NCBI GenBank assembly: GCA_900660155.1
Contig: CABFPE010001739.1
Location: forward strand, 1-23,205
Direction: 5' to 3'
Source of the DNA: Hofstenia miamia
Lineage: Eukaryota; Xenacoelomorpha; Acoela; Hofsteniidae
Length of the DNA stretch: 23,205 nt
Part shown: one piece after another, positions 1 through 9,435 of the stretch
Layout: each line of letters begins with the position of its first letter
Numbering within the stretch: position 1 is the first letter of the stretch
Translations under genes and position numbers: made by a program
Notes under the pieces: generated by a model
Told to the model about the DNA's origin: nothing
The model's input: the letters and a program-made list of their open reading frames with translations, nothing else
Database searches by the model: none

Positions 1-256
1 GATGTTTGCATAATTAAGGTGGCTCATAATAAAACCATGGAAGAATTGAATAATTGCACAAGGTGGTAACTGCTTAACTACTAGTGTCATACTTTTTATA
101 CCTATAGCTAGTTTTCTAACTGTTATGTTAATGTGAGTGTTAAACTTTAACTTTGAATCAATGGTTACTCCTAAGTACTTATTGAAAGTGTCTACAATAG
201 GTACATTAACAGTATTAATTTTCAAAGTCCTATATGTCTTAGATAAGAATTGCTCC
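1..256 (-). pseudogene. Non-LTR reverse transcriptase, C-terminal fragment, cut by the window edge
   Basis: Read on the minus strand from about 256 down to base 1, one frame is open for about 85 codons with no stop. It contains the block KYLGVTIDSKLKFNTHI and, near the window edge, SHLNYANI. These match the stretch after the catalytic palm in jockey/CR1/L2-type LINE reverse transcriptases, where a YLGV-(I/L)D-x-L-x-(F)-x-x-H-I motif is followed some 45 residues later by an (F/L)NYxN motif. Upstream in this frame lies a stop near 270 and a G-rich purine tract (C-rich on the plus strand, 252-267), so the copy looks 5'-truncated or broken there. The rest of the element would lie beyond base 1. 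The open frame suggests a fairly young copy, but no full protein is visible, so it is called a fragment. The family level (jockey versus CR1/L2) is not resolved. Confidence 0.75.
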
Positions 257-798
257 CCCCTCCCCTTTTAGAAATTCTCGATACGCGCCTGCCTCAGGTA
301 TATTAATTGATTCATTTGAATACGAATTTGAATATTGAAATTGATTATTTGAGTTTTACTTAACTATAAAATATTCTAATAGAAGATTAATTTTATATAT
401 TATTATAAAATAGTGTACATTAGGGGACGGTAATACACTTCATGCATTCGAAACATACATCCAACATTGAGCACAAACATTATATTATTATATATTGTAC
501 ACATTAATTTTATTTAATTATTTGTTTATATATTATTTTTTTCGTCATTAGTTGGTTTGTAGATTTTTTGTATACCTACATTGCGCAGTAAATTTGCTTT
601 GACTCTTAATTTAGAAAGCATTTACAGTAGTTGGTGAAACTGAAATAGATTAATTTTTAAGTGAATTAAAAGGAATGAAACATTTTGTAATTAAGAAATT
701 AAAAAGCATTACATTTACATTGGTAGAAGTTATAACAATTGATGCAAAATAAATTGCCAGTAATAATACATATTACTTAGAGAAGCTAAATAACATCG
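257..798. other. AT-rich stretch without a recognised gene
   Basis: Apart from the C-rich tract at 252-267, which borders the reverse transcriptase fragment, I see no open frame or repeat I can name. The last part leads into the hAT-like fragment, so 600-798 may be decayed transposase too far gone to read. Confidence 0.4.
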
Positions 799-943
799 TG
801 CTAAGTTAAACGAATTACTGAATTTTTCCCATATTGCCATGTATGCATGGGTTACATCAAATGTTGAGCATTCATTTAATCAAAATTCATTAAGTAGATC
901 TATTTTAAAAAATTCAAAGTATGTGATGAAAATTATTCTTTAG
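799..943 (+). pseudogene. hAT-type transposase C-terminal (dimerisation) fragment, decayed
   Basis: A short frame starting around 799 reads AKLNELLNFSHIAMYAWVTS and continues NVEHSFNQNSLSRSIL, ending at a TAG at 941-943. This resembles the C-terminal dimerisation region of hAT transposases, where a hydrophobic (Y/F)-x-P-x-TS-x-x-VERSFS block is followed by a short linker and an (I/L)L-S-(D/x)-RR segment. Here the conserved R of VERSFS is H, and the stop comes soon after the motif. Coding-like text after the stop in other frames (about 945-1010) suggests frameshifts. No N-terminal BED finger or catalytic residues can be read upstream. The call rests on a single motif of about 20 residues, so other explanations remain possible. 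Confidence 0.45.
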
Positions 944-1725
944 TTCAGGCAGCTAGCAGTATTTCAATCATTTAAACAAGACCTTAGTTGTAATAAACAG
1001 CTATTAGTTCAAAGTTTCATAGCATTTTGTTCATCCTAGCAACTCAATTTAAACTACTGTGGCTTCTATAAAAATCTATGATATTTACAATTCATGTGGA
1101 GTAATTGATGTTTTATAAAACAATATTTCCACTCCACTGACCGCTAGCTACTTCTGCTCTAGCATTTATTGACAAATTCAGTTAAACAGAAGAAATGGAG
1201 TGGCGTTTATTTACTTTCAAATCTATTCAACTAATGAGCTACGCAAGCGCAAGCATATTACCATTCGGTTCAAATGGTCTTGTAAACATGTAGCCAACAG
1301 CGATCGGATTTTGTTGTTGTTGCATAAGGCGTGATTAATCACATGAGATCTATCACATTTAAAGCTTCGCAAGCCAAAGGCTACGATTAAACTATGTGAT
1401 TATAATTGCAATGTAGTCTAACCGAAGCTTAAAATGCAAAGATTGCGTAAGAAATTCCAACAGCTGGAGCTAGACAAAAAGAGCTGAGCAAAACAATATT
1501 TCATTCCTCATCAAAATTCGCGCACCGCCATAACAAATAATTGTTTTTAGACCTTTTTACACTAGCACACGTTTTAATGAAGAAATGCCACATTAAACTA
1601 GTGGGCGTTCCTAAAAAATGCTCATTTACTCCAGATCCGGATTTTTCTCAAAAATTGCTGAAATTTTGCTTGAATATGGTTCGAAATTATGCATGAACTT
1701 CGTCACTGTTTTTCCTTTTTTGCAT
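944..1725. other. AT-rich stretch without a recognised gene
   Basis: No convincing open frame. A small palindrome TGATTAATCA lies near 1332-1341, and GCTAGC palindromes occur near 950 and 1143. A sequence resembling a tRNA B box near 1267 has no matching A box or acceptor stem. Confidence 0.4.
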
Positions 1726-1733
1726 CTCTGCAC

Positions 1734-1973
1734 CGGGGGCGTACCCAGGATTTTCTGACGGGGCGACATCATTGTTATTCCCTAATGCGGGGCAAAGCCC
1801 CACGAAAATTTTTGAAAATATTGAGAAAATAGACCCCAAAAATGCATTTCACGATCCTAGATTTTAAATTTTTCAATTTTTTACGAAAAATTTTTTGATT
1901 TATCCAGTCAAAATTAAATTTGGAAACCTGACGGGGGGACATTCCACCATGTCCCCCCTGGGTACGCCATTGC
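1734..1973. mobile_element. MITE-like element with GGCGTACCCAG inverted ends
   Basis: The 5' end reads GGCGTACCCAG (about 1738-1748) and the 3' end carries its exact reverse complement CTGGGTACGCC (about 1958-1968). An 8-base direct repeat CTCTGCAC flanks the element at 1726-1733 and 1974-1981, as expected of a target-site duplication. An internal GGGGC-aaa-GCCCC hairpin and repeated GACGGGG runs are visible. An 8-bp duplication and a TGGCGTA-like terminus are typical of non-autonomous hAT elements, but the outermost bases are imperfect (CGGG versus the reverse complement of ATTGC), so the family is an inference. A 68-codon frame on the minus strand across it is a chance reading. Confidence 0.65.
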
Positions 1974-1981
1974 CTCTGCAC

Positions 1982-2803
1982 TACCCCCTAAACCACTAAA
2001 AGTGCCTCCGAAACAATTTTTTCATTCAACACTGCTAGTTAAGCACACGAATGTTTGTATCCCTCTAGAGACGGATGCGCAAACCTCATTCAATTTTAAT
2101 TGGAATTCTGTAGTTTGTTTACATTGCTATAAATTTCTTGTGGCATTGAAGAGCATCTAGCTAGCATTTGTTACAAAATCAAGCAATGAAAACATCAAGT
2201 TAAATCTGAAATGCTTTTTAATTGATTAATTCGTTAGATTTGTTATAAAAACGCTTAAACAAAAACATATTAATATATTGTTGCCCAACAAATAACATCA
2301 CCATACTTCTGCGTCAAAATTAATGTATTTTGTGCTTCACTTTATAGTACCAGAAAAAATTTAAGAAGGCGTACAGTTGATATATTACGTAATTTGTGCT
2401 AGATTGCATATACAATTACACCAAGAGGATCAAGAATTCAGGTTTGGTGCTTATGTGAGCTAAAATTGGGGCGTATTCAAAAGTAGCCCCGTATACATTT
2501 GGGATTTATAGTCTTGCTAACCATTAGTGTTAAGTGAAGGCAGGTTTTTTAGATCAGGTCTATTAGATTAGAATTAATCAGGTTACAGGTCAGTCCTGAT
2601 GCTGTTTAATAAATTTGCTAAGATTTTAGTTTTATAAATGGAAAACTCCTATTAAATCAGTCTGGACGGGTACCAATACCTTGTTTTACTGCTTTCCTTC
2701 ATTACATAAGTTATATCAGGGCCAGCGGTGCTGGTCCAGCCGGTAGGGCCTGAAGCTTTTTTGCGTACTTTCAAATTTCAAGAGCACAATGGCGTCATTC
2801 ATT
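1982..2803. other. AT-rich stretch without a recognised gene
   Basis: No supported gene. A GC-rich island at 2717-2752 (GGCCAGCGGTGCTGG then CCGGTAGGGCCTG) stands out from the AT-rich surroundings and may be the tail of an old short repeat; see the findings. Confidence 0.4.
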
Positions 2804-3300
2804 TATAGTATAACTCGATTTAGTGCCAATCCGGATTTATCGCCCAAATTAGCTTGCACGAAGCGAATACAAATGAATAATTTTCCCGCCCTGTATACGC
2901 CATCCGCCATGAATTTGACCTGGCACAATGACATAGATAAACTCCGATTTAGCACCATCCTAAACAATCAAACGTATTTTAGTAACTATATGATATTGCA
3001 TTGTTATATTTGCTAGTGGGAATCCGTTTCTGAACAACATTTTAGAAATACCTACTGCTGAAATTGCATCTAAAGTAAAGCGGGTCGAACCAACCGATTG
3101 CTTAGCATTAAACAACCTGGGGTCCTTTTAATAGGATAAACAGTATTTCCAAATTTTCAAAAAAATTCGTCAAGCTTGATTTTGAAATCGCGAACCAGAG
3201 CCATGAACACATTTATTCGGGACTTCCTTGAGTGTAATTTTGAAAATGTGTACTAAATTGTTTTTCCAAATTTTAAACATTTTTCAAGAAACATGAAATA

Positions 3301-3858
3301 CAGTACTGGAAAAAAGAATTCCGCCACCCATGATTTGTCATAAATATTTCTAAGAAATGCCAAAAATGGCATAAGGTTTTTTTAAATTAGATTTGGTGTT
3401 GCAGAAAGAGGAATTCATCAATATTGAGACATAGTTGTTACTGTTTACTTTAAATCTCAAGGATAAATGCTACAATACTTTTTTCGTTTGTTGAGCTTTT
3501 TTCGGTCTATTTATATTGAAAATGTCTAATAACAGTCTTTCTTCGCTATATATGATGCCTGGTTACATAATTATTCATTTATGTATCTTATTTTGAATTT
3601 ACTTTTTTTGTATTTGCTCATTTGTTAAAATTTTTTCAGGTGGCCGAATACATTTGTCCAATACAAGTTTTCTAATTTTGATTAAAAATTAATAGCCAAT
3701 TGTTCTTCTACATATTTTATGATATTAGACGTACATATTTTCCTTTCTTAATCAGAGCTTAACACTTAGATATAATTTTAGGCACACTCTATAGTTACAA
3801 TGAATGTTCATTATTTATTCAAAATAGCAAGGTTGTCGAATAAATATTTCCAGTACTG
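3301..3858. mobile_element. Mariner/Tc1-type MITE, TA-flanked, CAGTACTGGAAA ends
   Basis: The left end is CAGTACTGGAAA preceded by TA (3299-3300). The right end is the exact reverse complement TTTCCAGTACTG followed by TA (3859-3860). The 558-bp interior has no transposase frame; only chance short frames occur. TA target duplication and CAGTAC-type termini are hallmarks of the IS630-Tc1-mariner superfamily. The inner sequence after the left end (GAATTCCGCCACCC) differs from the right end, so the terminal repeat is only about 12 bp, as in an old or internally rearranged copy. Confidence 0.7.
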
Positions 3859-4067
3859 TATTTGAAGAATTTCCGGTGCAGTTAAGGCTAAAAATTACAT
3901 TCGTTTTCTTTTTTCTTAAATTTCTTCTACATGTAATAATAATGTGCATTGAGAATAGTGATGCGTGAATAGTCTTACATTTACAGCTATAATCATAGTT
4001 CATGGCAACATGGAATTAAATAAACAACGCGAAACAACGAAATTTTCAGTGAATTTGTAGGCAACGT

Positions 4068-4291
4068 AAAACAACGTACGCTATCTTGATCTACGTCAAA
4101 TTTTGATCTACATTTATACTTGCTCAACAACATTCAGCACTTAGATTACCAAGAAGCGATGCGCAGTGGAATGAGCGGGGGTAGGCGACTGGGACAATGA
4201 TGAAGTTAAAAAAACCATTGTAGACACTTTCGAATATTTTCGTGATTAAACGATCTTGAAATATAAAATGTTGCAAACAATACGTTGTTTT
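4068..4291. repeat. Perfect 11-bp inverted repeat AAAACAACGTA
   Basis: AAAACAACGTA at 4068-4078 recurs inverted as TACGTTGTTTT at 4281-4291. Further AACAACG words occur at about 4024, 4034 and 4350. It could mark a small MITE, but no target duplication is evident. Confidence 0.3.
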
Positions 4292-4466
4292 CTTATCTTT
4301 CTCGGGTTTTTTTAAAAAACGTGATTTTTAAGATTTTTTAAATAACCTAAACAACGTTGGCACGAACTATGGCTATAATATACTCAACCCTGATTTATTC
4401 CTCACCCCGTTTATCACCAAAATTATTTTTGTGCAAAGAGCGACGGTAAATCTTGGTTATACTGTA

Positions 4467-5658
4467 TTCAATAACTGTCTTTTCAACTTTGTTTCCAAAT
4501 GCATTCTATCCACTCAAAATCCCCGCTTTCAATTAAGCGCAATTTATCAATTCAAGAAAATAGCAATCAACCAAATATCCTAACCTAAATTATGTACAAG
4601 TGAAATATCAACTTTTTTTAACCCAAAAAATAATTTGAAAACGGCTATTTTTAATTGAAAATTTGAAACGAAAACCAAGGATAACTTTGTACAATCTCAA
4701 GTAAAATTATTTGTTGTAGAAACACTTCTTTTGGATTGCAGTTTCCCATTTTACGTAAATTTCAAACGAAGCATTAGCATATTATTTGTGCATTTTATTA
4801 TTCCAATATATTTTTCTCTGAATCATAAAATTTAACAATACAAAATAATAATATTGCGATTTAAGCTCTTTCCGTTGATTTCATTTACTGACAATAGTAT
4901 AAATATATTCATTCACATGCAGAGAACAACTAAAATATTATCAAGGTAAATTTAAAGTCATATTGCTCAAATTGAAAAAAAAATTCACCTGTAAATGGTT
5001 AGCACAAATTGATAAACCATATTCGTTTATCTATTCCTTAATTCGAAATGTTCCTATTGTTTTAAACAATTAATTAATAAAATTAAATTTATTTATTTCA
5101 AAAATATATTATTAACTATATTAATTTTAAAGCGAAGTATTAACTTTTGGTTAGCCTAATAACTTTTTAATTAAGCCCTACCTAATCACTTAAAATGTAT
5201 TTGTACAACTATTGAAATGAGTTTGTACATAGGGTCTCATGAGACCAACACTTATAACATTGAACTCCAAAGTCATTATGTTAAATTGAATGTAATTCAG
5301 AAAATCTCATATGAAATTTTATATTGAGCTAGTTTGTTTATGTACATGTACATGAAAGGATTAACAATCAAACAAATTATTGAAATTCATTTATTTTCAT
5401 TGTGTAATAATGGTAAAATACTATAATAATTATAACAATGTAAACGTATATAGTGTTATATTTATATTAGAAATATTTAATTGTATCCTAAGATTATAAA
5501 TATGTAATTTATATAATGTAATACAATTCTATATATTGTGTAACCCAATTACATGAGTGGAAGTAATAGCAAAAATGTGTTGTACATAAAAACGAAATAT
5601 TTAGTAGTAGAGTAAACAATAGCTTTGTTATATACTCATAGCCATCTTTGAACCTAAT
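4467..5658. other. AT-rich stretch without a recognised gene
   Basis: Very AT-rich throughout, with no supported coding region, motif or repeat. Short frames here are what chance gives in such composition. Confidence 0.4.
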
Positions 5659-5681
5659 TTATATATATATATATATATATT
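5659..5681. repeat. (TA)n microsatellite
   Basis: An uninterrupted run of about eleven TA units. Confidence 0.95.
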
Positions 5682-6864
5682 TGCCATTTACTTTTTTTGC
5701 CAAAATCTTTTAAGATGGGACCCTTCTAATCAAAGCCCAAATTTTAAGAAAAATATCGAAATTCAGTTTTGGCAATAAATGTATTGGTAAGCTATCTAAC
5801 TTTCTTATGCTAATTGATTGTAAATCAAAAATATCATTTCTGTTAAAAAGGTGAGTTTTGTGAGTCAATATCAGCAAATTTTGCCGCGCAAGGGGCCCTA
5901 ACAGCAAAGGTATTGTTTTTTCGCTCATTACCCCTCAAATAAATACAATAAAACCACTTAATTGAATTGCTTAACATAGAGACATCCTTAGTAGCCAGAA
6001 ACGCCAAACCAGAACTTTTTGTAGTAGTTGATATCCTTTTATATCAATGTAATTTTCTCATTATAAATTTGAAAATTTAAAAAATGATTACTGTAAAGAT
6101 TTTTAATGGATTAGGTTAATTTTTTCAAGATATGTTCTGAACTAGGATCTAAGCAAAATAACTATGTCCAAGTCCAAGGTCACAGTGAATGTCAATGTCA
6201 CAAGAAATAGTAGTTTTGCGAAAAAATAACAACTTTTAGAAATGAGCATAAATATATAACCAAACTTTGATCCTAATTCAGTACCTAAAGGAAGGTTTAC
6301 GGATTCATTTGCAAAAATAATTTTTGAGCTATATATAGATGCTTTGCTGATATTATTTTTTGACACTTTCCATTTTGGAGAAAACTTTGCTAAATTTTTT
6401 ACCAAAATAGGTCAAGGTCATGTCATGATACATTAAAAATTTTTTAGACTAAGACCTATCTAACTATAACAAAAAAAATTTATAAGCAAAAGTTTAAAAA
6501 ATGACTTGATTGGGGGGGGGGTTCCCACCTTAATTTCAAAAAAATCAAATTTCTCATTATATCACCCTCAATTCAAACATTGACAAACAAATTAAATTTT
6601 CTTCTGTCATGGTAGATGGAAATATATTTTAATTGGCTTCATACAGGAAAAGTGCTTTATTTATGTTGGAAATTATAGCTCAAATGCATCTTGCACCATA
6701 AATAGTAGAATACTTATTGTGAAAGATTTCACTTTTATTTTATTACAAGTCAGAAATATCTATACCTTTTGAAGAGAAATTGCTTAGCGTGGGGCACTTG
6801 GCAATAGCCCTACTCCCACCTCAAAGACAGAACAACTTAAGATTAATTGAAATGTTATCATTTA
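5682..6864. other. Stretch of probable decayed repeats, no gene assigned
   Basis: Minus-strand frames at 5710-5928 and 6142-6405 have no recognisable motif. Words of the type GTCCAAGGTCA and GTCAAGGTCA occur near 6168-6182 and 6410-6420, and a run of ten G lies at 6512-6521. Together they suggest an old dispersed repeat, but no boundaries can be set. Confidence 0.3.
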
Positions 6865-7101
6865 CCTATATGATATAGTTTGTATTTCTGTTTCAAATAA
6901 AGAATCAAAACCAGCTGTAATTACAGTTAGATCATCAGCATACTTGTGTAATGAAGTAGATAGTGTGCCTATGAGAGATCATTGGCGCGATCGACTATAG
7001 TCACCAAACATATCTGACTCTGAAAGATCTGTTAATAAGAAAACTACGTATGATGCCAACAAGGTTTCTGGGTAGAGGGTCTTTAGTATGTAAATCGTGA
7101 G
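6865..7101 (-). pseudogene. Reverse transcriptase fragment with YADD motif (non-LTR type)
   Basis: On the minus strand one frame runs from 7101 down to 6865 with a single TGA at 6979-6981. It reads ASYVVFLLTDLSES, then after the stop LSTSLHKYADDLTVITA. The YADD tetrad (6931-6942) with the flanking LHK and LTVI is the catalytic motif of the reverse transcriptase palm. The upstream LLxxxVVFLLTDL stretch matches the LGPLLFxLxINDL segment that normally precedes it in LINE reverse transcriptases. The frame stops at a TAA (6862-6864), where the rest of the domain should follow, and at another TAA upstream (7102-7104). The copy is dead. It lies on the same strand as the fragment at the window start but about 6.6 kb away, and may be the same family. 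Confidence 0.65.
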
Positions 7102-8134
7102 TTACAGAGTCCATTGCATTGTCTGTAGGATTATCTTATCCTGTGACGGATCCAAAAGGGGACCCCTTAATGCCCTGTTCTCAACATGATTTTGATTTAA
7201 ATAAAGTAAATTATAGTAGGATGCACCCATGGACATGGACACTGCGAGCAAGGGGGGTTGGGGGCAGTTGCTCTCCTTTATTAGTGAGTTGATTGAATAT
7301 ATTAGAGCTTTATCAAATAGAAACATCGAATTTCTTAAATACACTTAATTTCAATGAATCTAAGATACGTTTGGTAGTGATTGCGCCTGCTTAAATTGTA
7401 TTGAAACTAATTTTCTCCTTAATGATTTCACTTTATTCAAAACATTCCTCTAAATGAAGATTAAGAAACATCGGAAGTAGCAAATTTCAGATAATATTTC
7501 GGAAGCTGATGATACTCGCATCTGTCTAAGAAAACATTGCCTAAGTTTACTAATGCCATGATTGCTTCCACATTTTCAATTGTATTTTGGTACACTTGAA
7601 ATTTTATCTATCAGATCGTACTGACGTTCCATCTAAGAAGGAAATACTGACAGGATATCACTTTATCATTTCCATAGCCAAGGGGATACAAAGGGATGCT
7701 TAGCACTAGCATCTTCTATGATTTCTTAAAGCTAAATACCTTGGGATCATTTTAATTTTGAAATGTGAAACAACATATTTCTAGAACATAATCATAGAAA
7801 ATTGTTTATTCAAGATTACCGTTTGTTGCTTTTTTATATGCCTGCAATTAAATTTTAGAGTGTTCAATATTTCTGCTGTGCTACAGCCAAAAAACAGTTT
7901 TCATTTGTTAGTCATAACATTTTAGTCCCATTTTTCTGGGTACCAAGGTTCCTGTAGCATTGTATTTTGCATAAATTAGCACTCTGTAAGTAGAAAAGCT
8001 GGGAACTGGCCTGATTTTCATTCAGTACAATTCGAGTATTGCGGAAGTCCAGCATTGCTTAAAATCCATAATGGTGTTGTAAGGCTAAAGACCCATGTCC
8101 AAAATTCATTATGCTTTCAAGTTATTCTCCAGCA
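7102..8134. other. Stretch without a recognised gene; possible decayed repeat
   Basis: The minus-strand frame at 7102-7344 is in phase with the reverse transcriptase fragment but shows no reverse transcriptase motif. G-runs near 7250-7263 and the GTGACGGATCC word near 7141 hint at another hAT-like short element without clear ends. Nothing else is supported. Confidence 0.3.
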
Positions 8135-8457
8135 CAGTGCATCCTCAATTATCCGGCTGGTACTAGTGGACGACTCCGGAAATCAAGCCGGCAAATCCGA
8201 AAATCCCGAATAATCCAAACTGTATGTTTCTATGAAATCTAGCTATTAATAATACACAAAAATTTAGCTTAATAAGTATAAAATATAGTAGCACAAGCCT
8301 TGAAATTCAAATATCATAGAATTGGTGTGATAATAAACTATTCATCCATCTGTATGTTTCACATTTTGCCATGGAGCATATTGATCTGAGAAAAAATGGG
8401 AGTTGGGTATAGCAGCACGATAATCGAAAAATCGATAATCGAGGTTGAATTGTACTG
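8135..8457. mobile_element. Tigger/pogo-like MITE with CAGT...CCTC.ATTATC ends
   Basis: The left end reads CAGTGCATCCTCAATTATCC. The right end on the minus strand reads CAGTACAATTCAACCTCGATTATCG when taken in two pieces: CAGTACAATTCAA then CCTCGATTATCG. They share CAGT, CCTC and ATTATC, with a small length difference. Sub-terminal words AATCCGAAAATCCCGAATAA near 8193-8213 are typical of pogo/Tigger ends. The 323-bp interior holds no transposase. A TA target duplication is not intact on either side. A minus-strand frame at 8307-8573 across the right end is a chance reading. Confidence 0.5.
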
Positions 8458-9363
8458 CGTACACCGCTATTAGGTAAAAATTCAAAGATGCATATTGCGT
8501 TTAATAGCGTAAGAATATATTCTTCATAATAATGAGGGTGTTGGAAAGCTTTTAAAATTTGAAGTTTTTTCAAAACAGCAGAAAAACACTAACTGTATGC
8601 TGTAGATTCTTAGTGCATTTACACTTTCATTATAGAGTATCACATTCTTTTTAACTACAATTCAGTATTGTAGAATACTGTGGGCAAAATGGGTTTAAGG
8701 AGTACTAAAGGTCAACTGTATTCGTTTACACATTTTCTTCTGGAAAAACATCAAATACAGAACGATTGAATTTTTAGTTCAACCACTCAAAATAATTAAG
8801 AAGCTTTCCTGAAGTTTCTACCTGATTTTTTTATCTGCTTTTCCACAAGGTTATCTACTTCAGCATGTTTACAGATATTGTGCTTAAGTTGGAATCACTG
8901 ATTCAAATCAATCTGCCCAAACGAAAAATTGGCATCAAAACATTTATATTCTGCCCTATATTAATTAGCAGTAAACGGAGTAAATAATTAATTTGTGTTT
9001 TTATTGTACTGTTGCACCTTGACAACTTTGTATCCCATTAGCTTGTGATTGATTGTTGCGTTGTATATTACTACCAATGTACTACCTATAATATGAAATT
9101 CTAATCGATTATATTTCATAAATTGCTTTTGGAAACATTATTTATATCTCAAAATGTTTACAATAAATATTTGAGGAATATTGTTTCAATAATTTCCCCA
9201 TAAATTATTCATTTGTGACCACTGACTGTGGAAATTATTTCATCAAATTTTAGCGCTTATTAGTAGATACCTGCCATACAATACATGTACTTACAGTAAA
9301 TTACTGGTTAATGATATTTGGTGTTTAATCCGTAACCACTTTACTATTTGCGCAGTCAATTTA
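8458..9363. other. Upstream flank of the three-exon gene, AT-rich
   Basis: No coding region is seen. This interval should contain the promoter of the gene starting at 9364, but I cannot pick out a TATA box or initiator in such AT-rich DNA. A sequence like a 3' splice acceptor ends at 9355 (tttactatttgcgcag), 8 bases before the ATG. Confidence 0.35.
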
Positions 9364-9435
9364 ATGTCCGGTGCTTGGTGGGAAACTCCAAAAGGACTTT
9401 GTGATGACTCATCCATCGATGACGTAATAAAAAAC
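9364..9435 (+). CDS. Exon 1 of the three-exon gene
   Basis: The exon encodes 24 residues (MSGAWWETPKGLCDDSSIDD and four more) and ends in AAC followed by the strong donor gtaagt at 9436. It contains a T-P site at residues 8-9. Intron 1 is 1300 bp (9436-10735) and AT-rich. Confidence 0.7.

Larger units (their letters stand above)
2806..4464. mobile_element. Possible decayed Tigger/pogo-like DNA transposon with a nested mariner MITE
   Basis: The left end reads AGTATAACTCGATTTAG (from 2807) and is followed by GATTTA-containing subterminal repeats (near 2835 and 2945). The right end read on the minus strand is CAGTATAACCAAGATTTACC (4464 down to 4445). Both ends match in AGTATAAC and GATTTA, and TA dinucleotides flank them (2804-2805 and 4465-4466). 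Ends of the type CAGTATAACCTCGATTTA with repeated GATTTA boxes are characteristic of Tigger/pogo elements. No transposase frame is readable between them. The inverted ends are short and imperfect, so these could instead be two unrelated Tigger fragments; in particular 4378-4464 alone could be a very short element. The mariner-type MITE at 3301-3858 sits inside and would be a later insertion. Confidence 0.35.

Noticed and set aside
1238..1280. tRNA-like B box GGTTCAAAT
   Set aside because: No matching A box at the right spacing and no acceptor stem.
2789..3016. 75-codon plus-strand frame with a good start context (cacaATGG)
   Set aside because: It runs through GATTTA-type subterminal repeats of a Tigger-like end, and its repeated text is explained by DNA repeats, not a protein domain.
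3075..3095. GGTTCGACCC B-box-like sequence on the minus strand
   Set aside because: No A box or cloverleaf can be drawn upstream.
6142..6405. 87-codon minus-strand frame
   Set aside because: Composition and repeated T/L/V words come from GGTCA/GTCA repeat DNA; no domain.
6512..6521. Run of ten G
   Set aside because: Simple homopolymer without further structure; possibly a repeat edge or sequencing-sensitive site.
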